Made by a program: the position numbers and the translations under genes. The notes beneath the pieces are model-generated. The model was given only the letters and a program-made list of their open reading frames with translations, had not been told where the DNA came from and did no database searches. 64,000 bases of DNA from Cytophaga sp. FL35 (GTDB lineage: Bacteria > Bacteroidota > Bacteroidia > Flavobacteriales > Flavobacteriaceae), in contig NZ_JACSOH010000005.1 of the NCBI RefSeq assembly GCF_014349235.1, positions 212,042-276,041 on the forward strand, written 5' to 3'. Below are positions 1 through 8,234 of the stretch, one piece after another. The first letter of the stretch is position 1. Each line of letters opens with the position of its first letter.

Positions 1-295
1 CAAAGGGATTCACATTGCTGGAAGAAGCCGAGGTGTAAGCGGAAATTCCGGCATCGACCATTAAAACATCGTCATCGTTCATGGGAATGGAAACAATTAC
101 CGTTCCTGTAGCATCCGTAAGTTCTTCGGTACCCGTTCCACCTGTAACTGCAGCATTTTCTCCGTCTTGGGTGTAGTAACTAGTGAGAAAGTCTATTTCG
201 GTGGTTTCCAGTACCCGCTTTTTATAGGAATTGTCATCTTGGGCCGTTAGCAAGAGACAAGCCATGAAAAAACAAAAAACTAGGCCATTCTTCAG
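1..295 (-). CDS. DUF3570 family protein, N-terminal part (cut by window edge)
   Basis: Only the first ~98 residues lie in the window; the gene runs off the left edge. The visible protein has an exported N-terminus followed by a stretch rich in Asp and Ser containing VLETTEIDFLTSYYTQDG, TGTEELTDATG and AYTSASSSNVNPF, which I recognise as the start of DUF3570 proteins, predicted outer-membrane beta-barrels. The first ATG (at 265) would leave only a stub of a signal peptide. Starting 10 codons earlier at CTG (293-295) gives MKNGLVFCFFMACLLLTAQ, a proper signal peptide, so a non-ATG start is proposed. It follows DUF4266 and apbE at short spacing on the same strand, the usual company of this family. 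The role is not established; start codon uncertain, family fairly sure. Confidence 0.72.
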   Translation of the reverse strand, partial: MKNGLVFCFFMACLLLTAQDDNSYKKRVLETTEIDFLTSYYTQDGENAAVTGGTGTEELTDATGTVIVSIPMNDDDVLMVDAGISAYTSASSSNVNPF

Positions 296-312
296 TATAA
301 TTGAAAATGTTC

Positions 313-525
313 TTAATTGCATCCGCATCCGCCCCCAGTTTTACCACCATTCGCTCCTACGGATCCCTCTCTGTAGGAATGCATCACGTTCAGGTTTCGG
401 TCTACCTTTTTATCGGTGAGCACCATATCCGGGTCGTTTAAATTGACCTTTTGATATTCTTTTACCGTTAGACAGCTTGTGCACATAAGCCCAACGAAAG
501 CGGCAAGAATAATTAATTTTCCCAT
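313..525 (-). CDS. DUF4266 small lipoprotein
   Basis: A 70-residue protein with a lipoprotein signal peptide ending in MCTSC (Cys18), so it is expected to be lipid-anchored in the cell envelope. The middle contains EYQKVNLNDPDM and the C-terminus is Gly/Cys-rich, ending GGGCGCN. This is the compact pattern of DUF4266. It lies between apbE, which it overlaps by 13 nt, and the DUF3570 gene, so the three are almost certainly co-transcribed. The function of the family is unknown. From its constant link to ApbE I infer a part in a periplasmic flavin-dependent or redox system, but nothing in the sequence shows a flavinylation motif with certainty. Confidence 0.8.
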   Translation of the reverse strand: MGKLIILAAFVGLMCTSCLTVKEYQKVNLNDPDMVLTDKKVDRNLNVMHSYREGSVGANGGKTGGGCGCN

Positions 526-1502
526 GTTCTATCTATTTCAATGTTTTTGGAAGTAAAGATGCTTCCCTGATCATCAATAATGATGGCCTTTACTTTGGGT
601 ATTTGTTGAATTAAGTTGAGCCCTGTTTCCTTGCCCATTACAAATACTGCCGTCGCCAAGGCATCTGCAAGTTCTGCCTGTGGGGCAAAAATGGTAACAC
701 TGGCCAATCCACTGGCGGGCCAGCCGCTACGTGGGTCAATAATGTGCGAATAGCGCTTGCCGTCCAACATTTTAAATTTTTCATAGTTGCCGCTGGTTAC
801 TACAGCTTCCTCTTTTAAATTAAACGATACAAAGACTTGATTCTTGTTCAGCGGGTTGGTCAGGGCTATTTTCCATGGCTTTCCGTTCGCTTGCTGTCCC
901 CATGTATTCATATCGCCAGAGGCATTGATAATCCCCCCGCTAACACCTTGTTTCATCAATAATTTTTTGGCCATGTCTGCGGCATAGCCTTTACCTATGG
1001 CGCCAAACCCTATTTTCATTCCGTTCTCCTTTAAAAAAACGGTATGCTTTTCTTTATCTAATTTTACCTTTTTAAAACCTACCTTAGAGACAGACGCTCT
1101 TATGTCTTCAGCCGAGGGTAGGGCTGGATCGGGATTGTTAAAATCCCAAATTCTATCCATGGAGGCATAAGTAATGTCAAAAGCACCGTCGGTCACCTGG
1201 GAAATATCCAAGCTTCTTTTGATGAGTTGCCATAGTTCCGGATGAACGGAAACAGCTCTCTTTCCTGCATTTTTATTAATAAGTGATGTTTGCGATTGGG
1301 AATCCCAGGAAGAAATAAGTGTTTCAATCCGCTCAATTTCTGCAATGGCAAAATCGATGTACTTAGCGCCTTGTACGGAATCGTTTGCTACCACTGTAAT
1401 ATCAAATCTGCTCCCCATCAATTTTAGGGTGCGCTGATAGTTCTGTTGGGAATAGCCAAGTGTGGTAATTAAGAAGAGAAAGTAGAGACAGCGCTTTTTC
1501 AA
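513..1502 (-). CDS. apbE: ApbE family FAD:protein FMN transferase
   Basis: ApbE proteins move FMN from FAD to a Ser/Thr of target proteins in the periplasm, with Mg. With a TTG start at 1502 the protein is 329 residues and begins with a good signal peptide (KKRCLYFLFLITTLGYSQQ). An earlier TTG at 1550 adds 16 residues in front of it and is less likely. Family landmarks are present in order: LMGSRFDITV (~28-37), DGAFDIT (~105-111), GAIGKGYAADMA (~167-178), SGDMNTWG, TSGNYEKF (~236-243), HIIDPRSG (~253-260) and the metal-binding DALATAVFVMG (~280-290). Length is normal. It is followed by DUF4266 and DUF3570 genes. The upstream gene is separated by a strong terminator, so apbE should have its own promoter. 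Confidence 0.9.
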   Translation of the reverse strand: MKKRCLYFLFLITTLGYSQQNYQRTLKLMGSRFDITVVANDSVQGAKYIDFAIAEIERIETLISSWDSQSQTSLINKNAGKRAVSVHPELWQLIKRSLDISQVTDGAFDITYASMDRIWDFNNPDPALPSAEDIRASVSKVGFKKVKLDKEKHTVFLKENGMKIGFGAIGKGYAADMAKKLLMKQGVSGGIINASGDMNTWGQQANGKPWKIALTNPLNKNQVFVSFNLKEEAVVTSGNYEKFKMLDGKRYSHIIDPRSGWPASGLASVTIFAPQAELADALATAVFVMGKETGLNLIQQIPKVKAIIIDDQGSIFTSKNIEIDRTWEN

Positions 1503-1592
1503 AGGTTCAATTCTGAGGTTTTGTTTAAAGGTAACAAATGTTGAACCCAAAATTCATTTTGAAATTATTTCTGTAAGGCAAAATAACAGCAT

Positions 1593-1624
1593 AAAAAAGC
1601 CGGCCATTATTAAATGACCGGCTT
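1593..1624 (-). terminator. Rho-independent terminator after the small exported protein gene
   Basis: Read leftward, AAGCCGGTCATT and AATGGCCGGCTT form a stem around a short TAAT loop, followed by a run of T. It lies just past the stop codon of the 113-residue protein gene and isolates that gene from apbE. Confidence 0.85.
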
Positions 1625-1647
1625 CATTTACTTATAAGGTCTAAGAA

Positions 1648-1989
1648 TTATTGAACCCTTAATTCACCGGAAGCCAAAGCTTCTTTATAGTTAGCGGCAA
1701 TTACCGGGTGGCTACCGAAGAAACGGTGACCATTGGTACGCTTGATTTTGATTTCTTGGGTACCATCTTTCTTTTCTTTGATTGATGTTACTACCACCTC
1801 TTCGCCTTTAAGTGTCTTATAATCGGCGATGCCACCTCTTTTAATAATGAAATTTGCTCTGGGCACCTCAATGTGCTTGTATGTTCTTGCTTCGGGATTT
1901 CCTATTTCAAGAACGTCCCCAACTTTTACATCTTCTTGCGCGTTTAAAAATACACCTGAAAGTAAAAATGCTGCTACGTATTTGATCAT
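1648..1989 (-). CDS. Small exported protein of unknown function
   Basis: 113 residues. The first ~17 (MIKYVAAFLLSGVFLNA, then QED) form a signal peptide, so the mature ~95-residue protein is periplasmic or outer. The mature part is rich in Lys, Val and Ile with alternating hydrophobic residues (VGDVLEIG, EEVVVTSIKEKKDGTQEIKIKR), suggesting a small beta-rich fold. There are no cysteines. I do not recognise a family with a defined role. The gene is monocistronic: a strong terminator follows it, and a leader of about 180 nt begins at a probable sigma-54 promoter. The NtrC-type regulator gene lies next upstream on the same strand, so this small protein is a plausible output of that two-component system (inference). 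Confidence 0.75.
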   Translation of the reverse strand: MIKYVAAFLLSGVFLNAQEDVKVGDVLEIGNPEARTYKHIEVPRANFIIKRGGIADYKTLKGEEVVVTSIKEKKDGTQEIKIKRTNGHRFFGSHPVIAANYKEALASGELRVQ

Positions 1990-2180
1990 GTTCTAAAAAT
2001 TTTAAGGTTATCAATTTGTTTTTAGAACTGCCTTTTAGGTATAAGGAACCGGGGCCGTTTTCGAAATTTATTTTTATCCGAATATGTCCCTCTATATACA
2101 AGGACATATTTGAAAAAACCACTTTCATCAATGTTATCCAGAACCATACTACCCAATTGGGCAATTCTGTACCACATTGG

Positions 2181-2195
2181 GCAAACCGTGTGCCT
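2181..2195 (-). promoter_or_regulatory. Probable sigma-54 (RpoN) promoter
   Basis: Read leftward the site is GGCACACGGTTTGC: the GG and GC dinucleotides are separated by exactly 10 nt and flanked as in the consensus TGGCAC-N5-TTGC. The transcript would start near 2169, about 180 nt before the ATG of the small exported protein. A nonamer ATTGGGCAA occurs twice (2156-2164 and 2176-2184), spaced 20 nt, overlapping the promoter. The adjacent upstream gene codes a GAFTGA-type sigma-54 activator, which makes the assignment more credible. The remainder of 1990-2325 shows no gene. Confidence 0.6.
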
Positions 2196-2325
2196 GTTAA
2201 ATGAAAATTTTAGATTTATTTTATAAATATTTGTCTATTAGGTAGTTGTGGGTATGAAATATTTTGCAACCAATATTTAATATGGGGATATTTTACCCAA
2301 ACGGGTGCTTTTTACTCGGTTATGG

Positions 2326-3642
2326 TCATTCCAATTTACTTCGCAAGGTCTTGCGATCGATCTGAAGTATTTCTGCTGCCTTTGTTTTATTTCCTTGACA
2401 GTGTTCAAGAACTCGCTCAATGTACTTTTTTTCCATTTTTTTAAGAGGAACAAAGGTGTCATTTTCAAATTCGATTTGAAATTTGAGGCGATCAGGTAAA
2501 TCTTGTATTTCAACCATGCCATCGGACATAATTATGGCACGCTGAATGACATTTTCAAGTTCGCGCACGTTCCCTGGCCAGTCATATCGCTGTAATACTT
2601 CGTATGCTTCTGCAGAAATTCTTAAGGGTCTATCTTTGTATTCTAAGCCATACTTTTGAAGAAAACTGTCCGTAAGCAAAAGTATATCCTCTTTTCTTTC
2701 CCTAAGCGGTGGTACTTTTATTTCCACAACGGTTAGGCGGTAGTAGAGGTCTTCCCTGAATGTTTTTTTGTTGATGTCATCCCTTAAATTGGCATTAGTG
2801 GCGGCGATGATTCGAATATCCACTTTTTCGACCTTTCTTGAACCCACCTTTACAATTTCTTTTTCCTGCAAAGCCCTGAGTAATTTGGTTTGGACGGCTA
2901 AAGAAGCGGTGCCAATTTCATCCAAAAATAAAGTGCCCCCATTGGCAGCCTGAAAAAATCCATTTCTGTTTTCATTGGCCCCCGTAAACGCTCCTTTTAC
3001 ATAACCAAAGAGTTCCGATTCCTGTAAGTTCTCAGGAATTGCGCCACAATTGACCGCTATAAAGGGTGTGCGTGCGTACTTACCGGAATAATGTATAGCA
3101 CGAGCCACCAGTTCTTTTCCCGTTCCGCTTTCGCCCTGAATTAATACGGTAGCCTTATTGTTCTTTACACGGTCTATTAACTCAATAACCTCCAGAAATT
3201 TTTCTGAGCTACCGATCATCCCCCCATATTCCTCTTTTTGGGGAGCAGGTCTTTTCTTTTTCTTTTTTTCCGCTCCGTGAATAAAGGCTTTCTCAACACT
3301 TTCTTTGAGTTCCTGTTTGGTGAAGGGTTTGGTGAGGTAGTCCATGGCCCCGGATTTGATGCCCTCCAAAGTTCCGGAAACAGAGGGGTAGCCAGTAACG
3401 ACCAATTTGGGCATTTCCGGATAATGTTCGTTGGTAAACTTCAAAAGTTGTAGACCGTCAACCTCGGGCATTTGAATGTCCGTAATGAGCAAATCAATGT
3501 AGGTATCCTTTAAGATTCGCACTGCCTCTTTTACAGAAACCGCTTTGTAGGTATGATAGTTCATTGATTGCAAATGCCTCTGCAATAGTTCTAGAATGCC
3601 AATATCATCATCCACCAACAATATATTCTCTTTTCTTAGCAT
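2326..3642 (-). CDS. NtrC-family sigma-54 dependent response regulator
   Basis: A 438-residue three-domain regulator. The receiver domain (~5-120) has the acidic pocket DDD (11-13), the phosphoacceptor Asp55 (LLITDIQMP) and Lys at ~105 (YLTKPF). A charged linker (EKKKKKRPAPQK) leads to the AAA+ domain (~142-370) with Walker A GESGTGKE (170-177), the sigma-54 contact loop GAFTGAN (~218-224) and Walker B GGTLFLDEIG. The C-terminus has a Fis-type helix-turn-helix (KTKAAEILQIDRKTLRSKLE). The intact GAFTGA loop means it should activate RpoN promoters. It overlaps its kinase gene by 7 nt. A good -24/-12 promoter lies ~130 nt past its stop codon, in front of the small exported protein gene, and is the obvious candidate target. 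Confidence 0.93.
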   Translation of the reverse strand: MLRKENILLVDDDIGILELLQRHLQSMNYHTYKAVSVKEAVRILKDTYIDLLITDIQMPEVDGLQLLKFTNEHYPEMPKLVVTGYPSVSGTLEGIKSGAMDYLTKPFTKQELKESVEKAFIHGAEKKKKKRPAPQKEEYGGMIGSSEKFLEVIELIDRVKNNKATVLIQGESGTGKELVARAIHYSGKYARTPFIAVNCGAIPENLQESELFGYVKGAFTGANENRNGFFQAANGGTLFLDEIGTASLAVQTKLLRALQEKEIVKVGSRKVEKVDIRIIAATNANLRDDINKKTFREDLYYRLTVVEIKVPPLRERKEDILLLTDSFLQKYGLEYKDRPLRISAEAYEVLQRYDWPGNVRELENVIQRAIIMSDGMVEIQDLPDRLKFQIEFENDTFVPLKKMEKKYIERVLEHCQGNKTKAAEILQIDRKTLRSKLE

Positions 3643-4733
3643 GCTTGGGAATTTGGAAAATCTACCTTAAAAATAGTTCCTTTTGGTTTATTGGGCTCGT
3701 GACTTATAGTGCCTTGATGGCTACTAATGATGCCGTGTACTACACTAAGCCCTAATCCAGAGCCCTCGCCCATGGGTTTGGTAGTAAAAAAGGGCTCAAA
3801 GACTTTATCCTCATTTTTTTCTTCAATACCATCACCTTGGTCTGCAATTTTAATCTGAATTCCTTTAGGGGATTTCTTTATATCTACTAGGATCATCCCT
3901 TCCATTGGGGAGTAATAAATGGCATTCATGATAAGATTAAAAAGCACTTGGGTAAGTTGTACGGTGTCTGCCTTCATTTTGATACTGTCATGGCTGAACT
4001 GTTTTTTGAGTTTGATATGTTTACTTCTAAAAGAAGGTTGGAGCAGTTTAAGCGCATTTTCTGCAAGGGGAATCAAATCGATTTCCACCATTTCCTGTGG
4101 CATTTCACAGGCGAAAAACATCAGTTTTTTAACTATTTCCCTGCTAAAAATGGCGTTCTCCATTATTTTTTCAATGTCCCTTAGGGCATCATTATCCTTG
4201 ATAGCCTCTTTAAGCAACTCGGCAAAGCCTAGAATGTTGGCCAGGGGTGTGTTGAGTTCGTGGGCAATACCAGCGGTAATTTCACCAAGAATATGCAAAC
4301 GATCCGCCCGTTCCATTTGTCTTTTTATGGCCGCTTCTCTATCTCTTACCAGTTTTCGTTCAAACAAATGGCCAATGGTCAAACTAATATTATCCAACAA
4401 GTCTTGTTCTTCTTTTAGGAAATCGGATAGTTGGTATTTATCTTCAGGATATGCTACTTTTATGTACCCACTTTTTTCATTGAAAACCTTGATATTGGTG
4501 TATAGGCAAACTTGACTAGGTTTATAATCTTTAGTTTGCACTCGAAAATTGTCATAGGCTAAAATAACTTCCGTATCATTTACAAATTGCCATCCTCTTT
4601 TAAGGCAAAGTACAATTTCATCAAGGGATGATTTTAAATCATCATAATCTGCATTTACTATAATGGAAGTGACTTCATAGAGACAGGTAAGTTCTTTTAC
4701 ACGTTCTTTTAGACGTGCTTCGGTAGAGGTCAT
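3636..4733 (-). CDS. Sensor histidine kinase (cytosolic, partner of the NtrC-type regulator)
   Basis: 365 residues with no membrane segments, so it probably senses an intracellular signal or a partner protein. Residues ~1-130 resemble a GAF-like sensor domain followed by a coiled-coil linker (RDREAAIKRQMERADRL). The HisKA domain carries the phosphoacceptor His158 in GIAHELNTPLANILGFAELL. The ATPase domain has the N box LFNLIMNAIYYS, G1 IKIADQGDGIEE, F box VFEPFFTTK and G2 GEGSGLGLSVVHGI. All catalytic motifs are intact. Its 3' end overlaps the regulator gene by 7 nt, so they form one operon. The divergent neighbour is the TolC-MacAB efflux operon, which has its own LytTR pair, so a link to efflux is not implied. 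The signal is unknown. Confidence 0.92.
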   Translation of the reverse strand: MTSTEARLKERVKELTCLYEVTSIIVNADYDDLKSSLDEIVLCLKRGWQFVNDTEVILAYDNFRVQTKDYKPSQVCLYTNIKVFNEKSGYIKVAYPEDKYQLSDFLKEEQDLLDNISLTIGHLFERKLVRDREAAIKRQMERADRLHILGEITAGIAHELNTPLANILGFAELLKEAIKDNDALRDIEKIMENAIFSREIVKKLMFFACEMPQEMVEIDLIPLAENALKLLQPSFRSKHIKLKKQFSHDSIKMKADTVQLTQVLFNLIMNAIYYSPMEGMILVDIKKSPKGIQIKIADQGDGIEEKNEDKVFEPFFTTKPMGEGSGLGLSVVHGIISSHQGTISHEPNKPKGTIFKVDFPNSQAC

Positions 4734-4935
4734 GGAGTATAGGTTTAAGTCGTAGTTAGCCTAAAAATACAATATATAAGCAATATTCCCCAAAGGGAGG
4801 CAACATTGGGTTTTTAGAAATTATTCGTCTATGTACAAACCATTTTGGTAGAGTCAATTCTCCAAATCGTCTATTCTCTTTTAATAGAAATGACTAGTTA
4901 CGCAGTTTTGTTATAAGATTAAAATTAGTCATAGA

Positions 4936-6252
4936 ATGAAACTACCTATTTTCATCATATTTTTTGTTTTTGTCTCAGGTATCAGAGGTCAAGAAATAAA
5001 CCAAAAGAAAACTTGGAGCTTGCAAGACTGTATAGATTACGCATTAGCTCATAATATAACCGTACATCAAGCCACTCTAGAGAAGAAAAGTACGCAACGA
5101 AACCTAAAAGCCTCCAAATTTTCCAGATTGCCCAATCTATATGCTAGCGGGTCACAAAATTTCACGAATGGTAATTCAATTGACCCCATTACCAGTGATT
5201 TTGTATCGCAACAAATTAATTCTACCAGTTTGGGCTTGAATACACAGGTTACTTTATTCCAGGGCAATCAGGTTACCAATCAAATCAAACAAAACCAGCT
5301 TTTGGTAGAACAATATTCATATTACGAAGAACAAGCCAAGAACAATATAATTTTAAGTATTACAGACAGTTATGTGCAACTCTTATATACCAAGGAAAAT
5401 ATAAGTATTGCGGCAAACAACCTTGAGGTTTCTATTAAGGAAGAGGAACGGGCCAAAGCCAGACTTGAAGCGGGATCAATTGCTCTAAAAGATTATACGG
5501 ATGCCCAATCTAATACAGCAACATTACAATACAATCTTATTTCTGTCAAGAATGATTATGAACTTCAATTATTAACACTTAAGCAACTATTGGAATTACC
5601 TACAACTTATGATTTCAAAATTACCGATATCGCAAAAGCTGAAGAGCAAATTATTCCAAAGTTGGAGGTAGTATATGAAAACGCGCTAGATAAATTACCG
5701 GAGATACATGCAGGAAAACTCAATATTTCGGTATCTGAAAAGGAACTTGATATTGTAAGAGGTGGGTATTTACCTACCCTTTCCCTAACCGGAAGTTTAG
5801 GTTCTGGGTACACCTCTACCCAAGAATACAATTTTTCAGATCAATTTGATCTCAACTTTAATCAACGGGTGGGGCTATCCCTAAATGTCCCAATTTTCAA
5901 CAGAAATCAGACCAAAACTGCCGTGGAGAAGGCTAAAATAGACATAGATATAGCCAAATTGCAGCTAGCACAAGATAAAAAGGATTTATATCAAAAAATA
6001 GAAACGGCTTGGCAAAATGCCGTAGCGGCACAAAGTCAGATGGCGGCGGCAAAAGTAGCAAAATCCGCGGCTGAGGAATCATTTCGGTTGGCACGAAAAC
6101 AATATGAATTGGGTGCTTTGAGCACCACCGATTTCATTGTTAGTCAAAATACATACACAATTGCGGAACAAACTTTTGCACAGACAAAATATTTAAGTCT
6201 GTTATATCATCAACTATTACAATTTTATCAAGGAAATGAAATTAATCTTTAG
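4936..6252 (+). CDS. TolC-family outer membrane efflux protein
   Basis: 438 residues with a signal peptide (MKLPIFIIFFVFVSGIRGQ) and the long helical, Gln/Ala-rich repeats of outer membrane efflux factors. The N-terminal TolC motif is visible as WSLQDCIDYALAHNITV, and the second repeat starts near YENALDKLPEIHAGKLNI. YLPTLSLTGSLGSG and FNRNQTKTAVEKAKIDI are typical family segments. It forms the outer-membrane exit duct for the pump encoded by the next three genes: the fusion protein gene begins 4 nt after its stop codon. The leader carries a 7-bp inverted repeat (4890-4896 with 4926-4932) ending just before the start codon. Confidence 0.92.
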   Translation: MKLPIFIIFFVFVSGIRGQEINQKKTWSLQDCIDYALAHNITVHQATLEKKSTQRNLKASKFSRLPNLYASGSQNFTNGNSIDPITSDFVSQQINSTSLGLNTQVTLFQGNQVTNQIKQNQLLVEQYSYYEEQAKNNIILSITDSYVQLLYTKENISIAANNLEVSIKEEERAKARLEAGSIALKDYTDAQSNTATLQYNLISVKNDYELQLLTLKQLLELPTTYDFKITDIAKAEEQIIPKLEVVYENALDKLPEIHAGKLNISVSEKELDIVRGGYLPTLSLTGSLGSGYTSTQEYNFSDQFDLNFNQRVGLSLNVPIFNRNQTKTAVEKAKIDIDIAKLQLAQDKKDLYQKIETAWQNAVAAQSQMAAAKVAKSAAEESFRLARKQYELGALSTTDFIVSQNTYTIAEQTFAQTKYLSLLYHQLLQFYQGNEINL

Positions 6253-6256
6253 TCAA

Positions 6257-7483
6257 ATGAAGTATAAAAAAAATATAATTATTGGCGTAGTATGCTTTGC
6301 GATTTTAGCGTTTTTATCCTACAGTTTTTTTAAAGGAGGAAATGAAGCTGTTGTAGAAGTACAAACTGTTGCCGTGAAAAAGGGGGGTGTTACCACTTCG
6401 GTGACTGCAACCGGGACCATAGAACCTATTAATCAGGTTGAAGTGGGCACCCAAGTTTCTGGGGTTATCGAAAAAATCTATGTTGACTACAATAGTGTAG
6501 TGACGGAAGGCCAGCTAATTGCAGAATTGGATAAAACCAATCTCAAAGCCGCATTAAGTCAAACACAAGCCTCGTATGACAATGCTATCAACCAAAGAAA
6601 TTATATGCAAAACATATACGAGCGCCAAAAGACTTTGTATGACAACCAAGTCATCAGTAAATCTGACTATGAGGATGCCTTATACAACTATGAAACGGCC
6701 AAGAGTACTGTAACGCAGCGCTTGTCAGATCTAGAACAGGCAAGGACCAATTTAGGTTATGCCAACATTTATTCACCCATAAACGGGGTGGTGCTCTCCA
6801 GGGATATTGACGAGGGGCAAACAGTGGCTGCCAGTTATAGTACCCCTACATTGTTTACCATAGCACAAGATTTGAGAGAGATGCAGGTAGAGGCGGATGT
6901 TGACGAGGCGGATATAGGAGGGGTCAAAGAAGGCCAGAGGGTAAGCTTTACTGTAGATGCCTATTTGGGGGAAACTTTTGAAGGTGTTGTAACCCAGGTT
7001 CGGTTGGATTATACAGAATCCAGTAATGTAATTACGTACACGGTCGTTATCAAGGCCGATAATCCGGACCTGAAACTTAAACCAGGCTTAACAGCTACCG
7101 TTTCTATCTATACTCTAGAGTTAAAGGATGTTCTTACAATAGAAGCCAAAGCCCTTAATTTTAAACCTACACCACCCCAGTTAATGGCATACGGCAAGCA
7201 ACAGGGTTTGGAGTTTGACCCGGCAAAAAATAGTAAAGCACCTATGCCCATCCAAGATGGAAGTAGGGTTTGGATTTATACGAAAGATGGCAGAATTATC
7301 CCTAAATCACTACAATTAGGGGCTAGTGATGGTGTTAATGTACAAATATTGGAAGGAATTAGTGAAGGTGAACAATTGGTGTATAATCTCAAATCTGAAA
7401 GTACGGAAGAAGGTGCTAGTAGTGCTGGGGCAGACGGGAGTCCATTTATGCCTAAACCTCCGGGTGCCAATAAGAAAAAGTAA
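6257..7483 (+). CDS. Periplasmic membrane fusion protein (HlyD/MacA type)
   Basis: 408 residues from the ATG at 6257; a start 21 nt earlier would only add residues before the membrane anchor. Order: N-terminal anchor (KNIIIGVVCFAILAFLSYSFF), biotinyl-lipoyl half (VTATGTIEPINQVEVGTQVSGVI), alpha-hairpin (~90-170), second lipoyl half (IYSPINGVVLSRDIDEGQTV), beta-barrel and membrane-proximal domain. The C-terminus is Pro/Gly/Lys-rich. It bridges the inner-membrane ABC transporter encoded next and the TolC-like duct encoded before. The tight spacing on both sides places it within one operon. The exported compound is unknown; homologous systems handle peptides, macrolides or siderophore-like molecules. 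Confidence 0.92.
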   Translation: MKYKKNIIIGVVCFAILAFLSYSFFKGGNEAVVEVQTVAVKKGGVTTSVTATGTIEPINQVEVGTQVSGVIEKIYVDYNSVVTEGQLIAELDKTNLKAALSQTQASYDNAINQRNYMQNIYERQKTLYDNQVISKSDYEDALYNYETAKSTVTQRLSDLEQARTNLGYANIYSPINGVVLSRDIDEGQTVAASYSTPTLFTIAQDLREMQVEADVDEADIGGVKEGQRVSFTVDAYLGETFEGVVTQVRLDYTESSNVITYTVVIKADNPDLKLKPGLTATVSIYTLELKDVLTIEAKALNFKPTPPQLMAYGKQQGLEFDPAKNSKAPMPIQDGSRVWIYTKDGRIIPKSLQLGASDGVNVQILEGISEGEQLVYNLKSESTEEGASSAGADGSPFMPKPPGANKKK

Positions 7484-7488
7484 ATAAG

Positions 7489-8232
7489 ATGAAGAGAGAA
7501 ATTATAAACATAGAAAAGTTAACACGAGAGTTTACAATGGGTACGCAGACTGTACATGCCTTAAGAGGAATTTCTTTTGTAATTAACGAAGGGGAATTCG
7601 TTACCATTATGGGGTCGAGTGGATCTGGTAAAAGTACTTTATTGAATATTTTGGGGTGTTTAGATAAGCCAACTTCGGGTTCCTATAGCATAGATGGAGT
7701 TAGGGTAAAAGATTTAAGTCGTAATCAATTGGCGACTATTAGAAACGAGAAAATAGGTTTTATTTTTCAATCCTATAACCTGTTGGCAAGAACATCGGCT
7801 ATCGAAAATGTAGAATTGCCACTGCTTTATAATAGTAAAGTAACCAGCGAAGAGCGAAAAGAACGAGCAATCAAAGCTTTAAGAATGGTAGGGCTGGGTG
7901 AGCGTTTAAACCATACGCCATCCCAACTTTCTGGAGGTCAACAGCAACGTGTGGCCATTGCTCGCTCTTTGGTCAATGACCCGGTGATGGTACTAGCAGA
8001 TGAGGCTACTGGTAATTTGGATACGAGAACGTCCTATGAAATCATGTCTTTGTTTCAAGAACTGAACGAAAGGGGTATAACCATTGCTTTTGTGACCCAT
8101 GAACCGGATATAGCCAACTTTAGTAACCGTACCATAGTTTTACAAGATGGTAATATCAAGAAGGACCATATTAATACAGATATACAATCTGCGGTAAAGG
8201 AATTGAATTTACTTCCAGTTGAAGACCAGTAA
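7489..8232 (+). CDS. ABC transporter ATPase (MacB/LolD type)
   Basis: 247 residues, a stand-alone nucleotide-binding subunit. Walker A GSSGSGKST (~40-48), Q-loop FIFQSYNLL, signature LSGGQQQRVAIARSL, Walker B VMVLADEAT, D-loop GNLD and H-loop FVTHEP are all intact. The TxxLGxLDxPTSG-like stretch (LLNILGCLDKPTSGSY) is typical of MacB/LolD ATPases. In MacB of Proteobacteria this domain is fused to the permease; here it is a separate gene, starting 5 nt after the fusion protein gene and ending 2 nt before the permease gene. It powers mechanotransmission-type export across the envelope. Confidence 0.94.
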   Translation: MKREIINIEKLTREFTMGTQTVHALRGISFVINEGEFVTIMGSSGSGKSTLLNILGCLDKPTSGSYSIDGVRVKDLSRNQLATIRNEKIGFIFQSYNLLARTSAIENVELPLLYNSKVTSEERKERAIKALRMVGLGERLNHTPSQLSGGQQQRVAIARSLVNDPVMVLADEATGNLDTRTSYEIMSLFQELNERGITIAFVTHEPDIANFSNRTIVLQDGNIKKDHINTDIQSAVKELNLLPVEDQ

Positions 8233-8234
8233 TT

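Noticed and set aside
2290..2315. ACCC-AAAC-GGGT hairpin with T-run on the + strand past the NtrC-type gene
   Set aside because: The T-run is on the wrong strand for the leftward gene and the stem is only 4 bp.
3919..4515. 198-codon open frame opposite the histidine kinase gene
   Set aside because: It is antisense to an intact, motif-complete kinase gene and its translation shows no domain.
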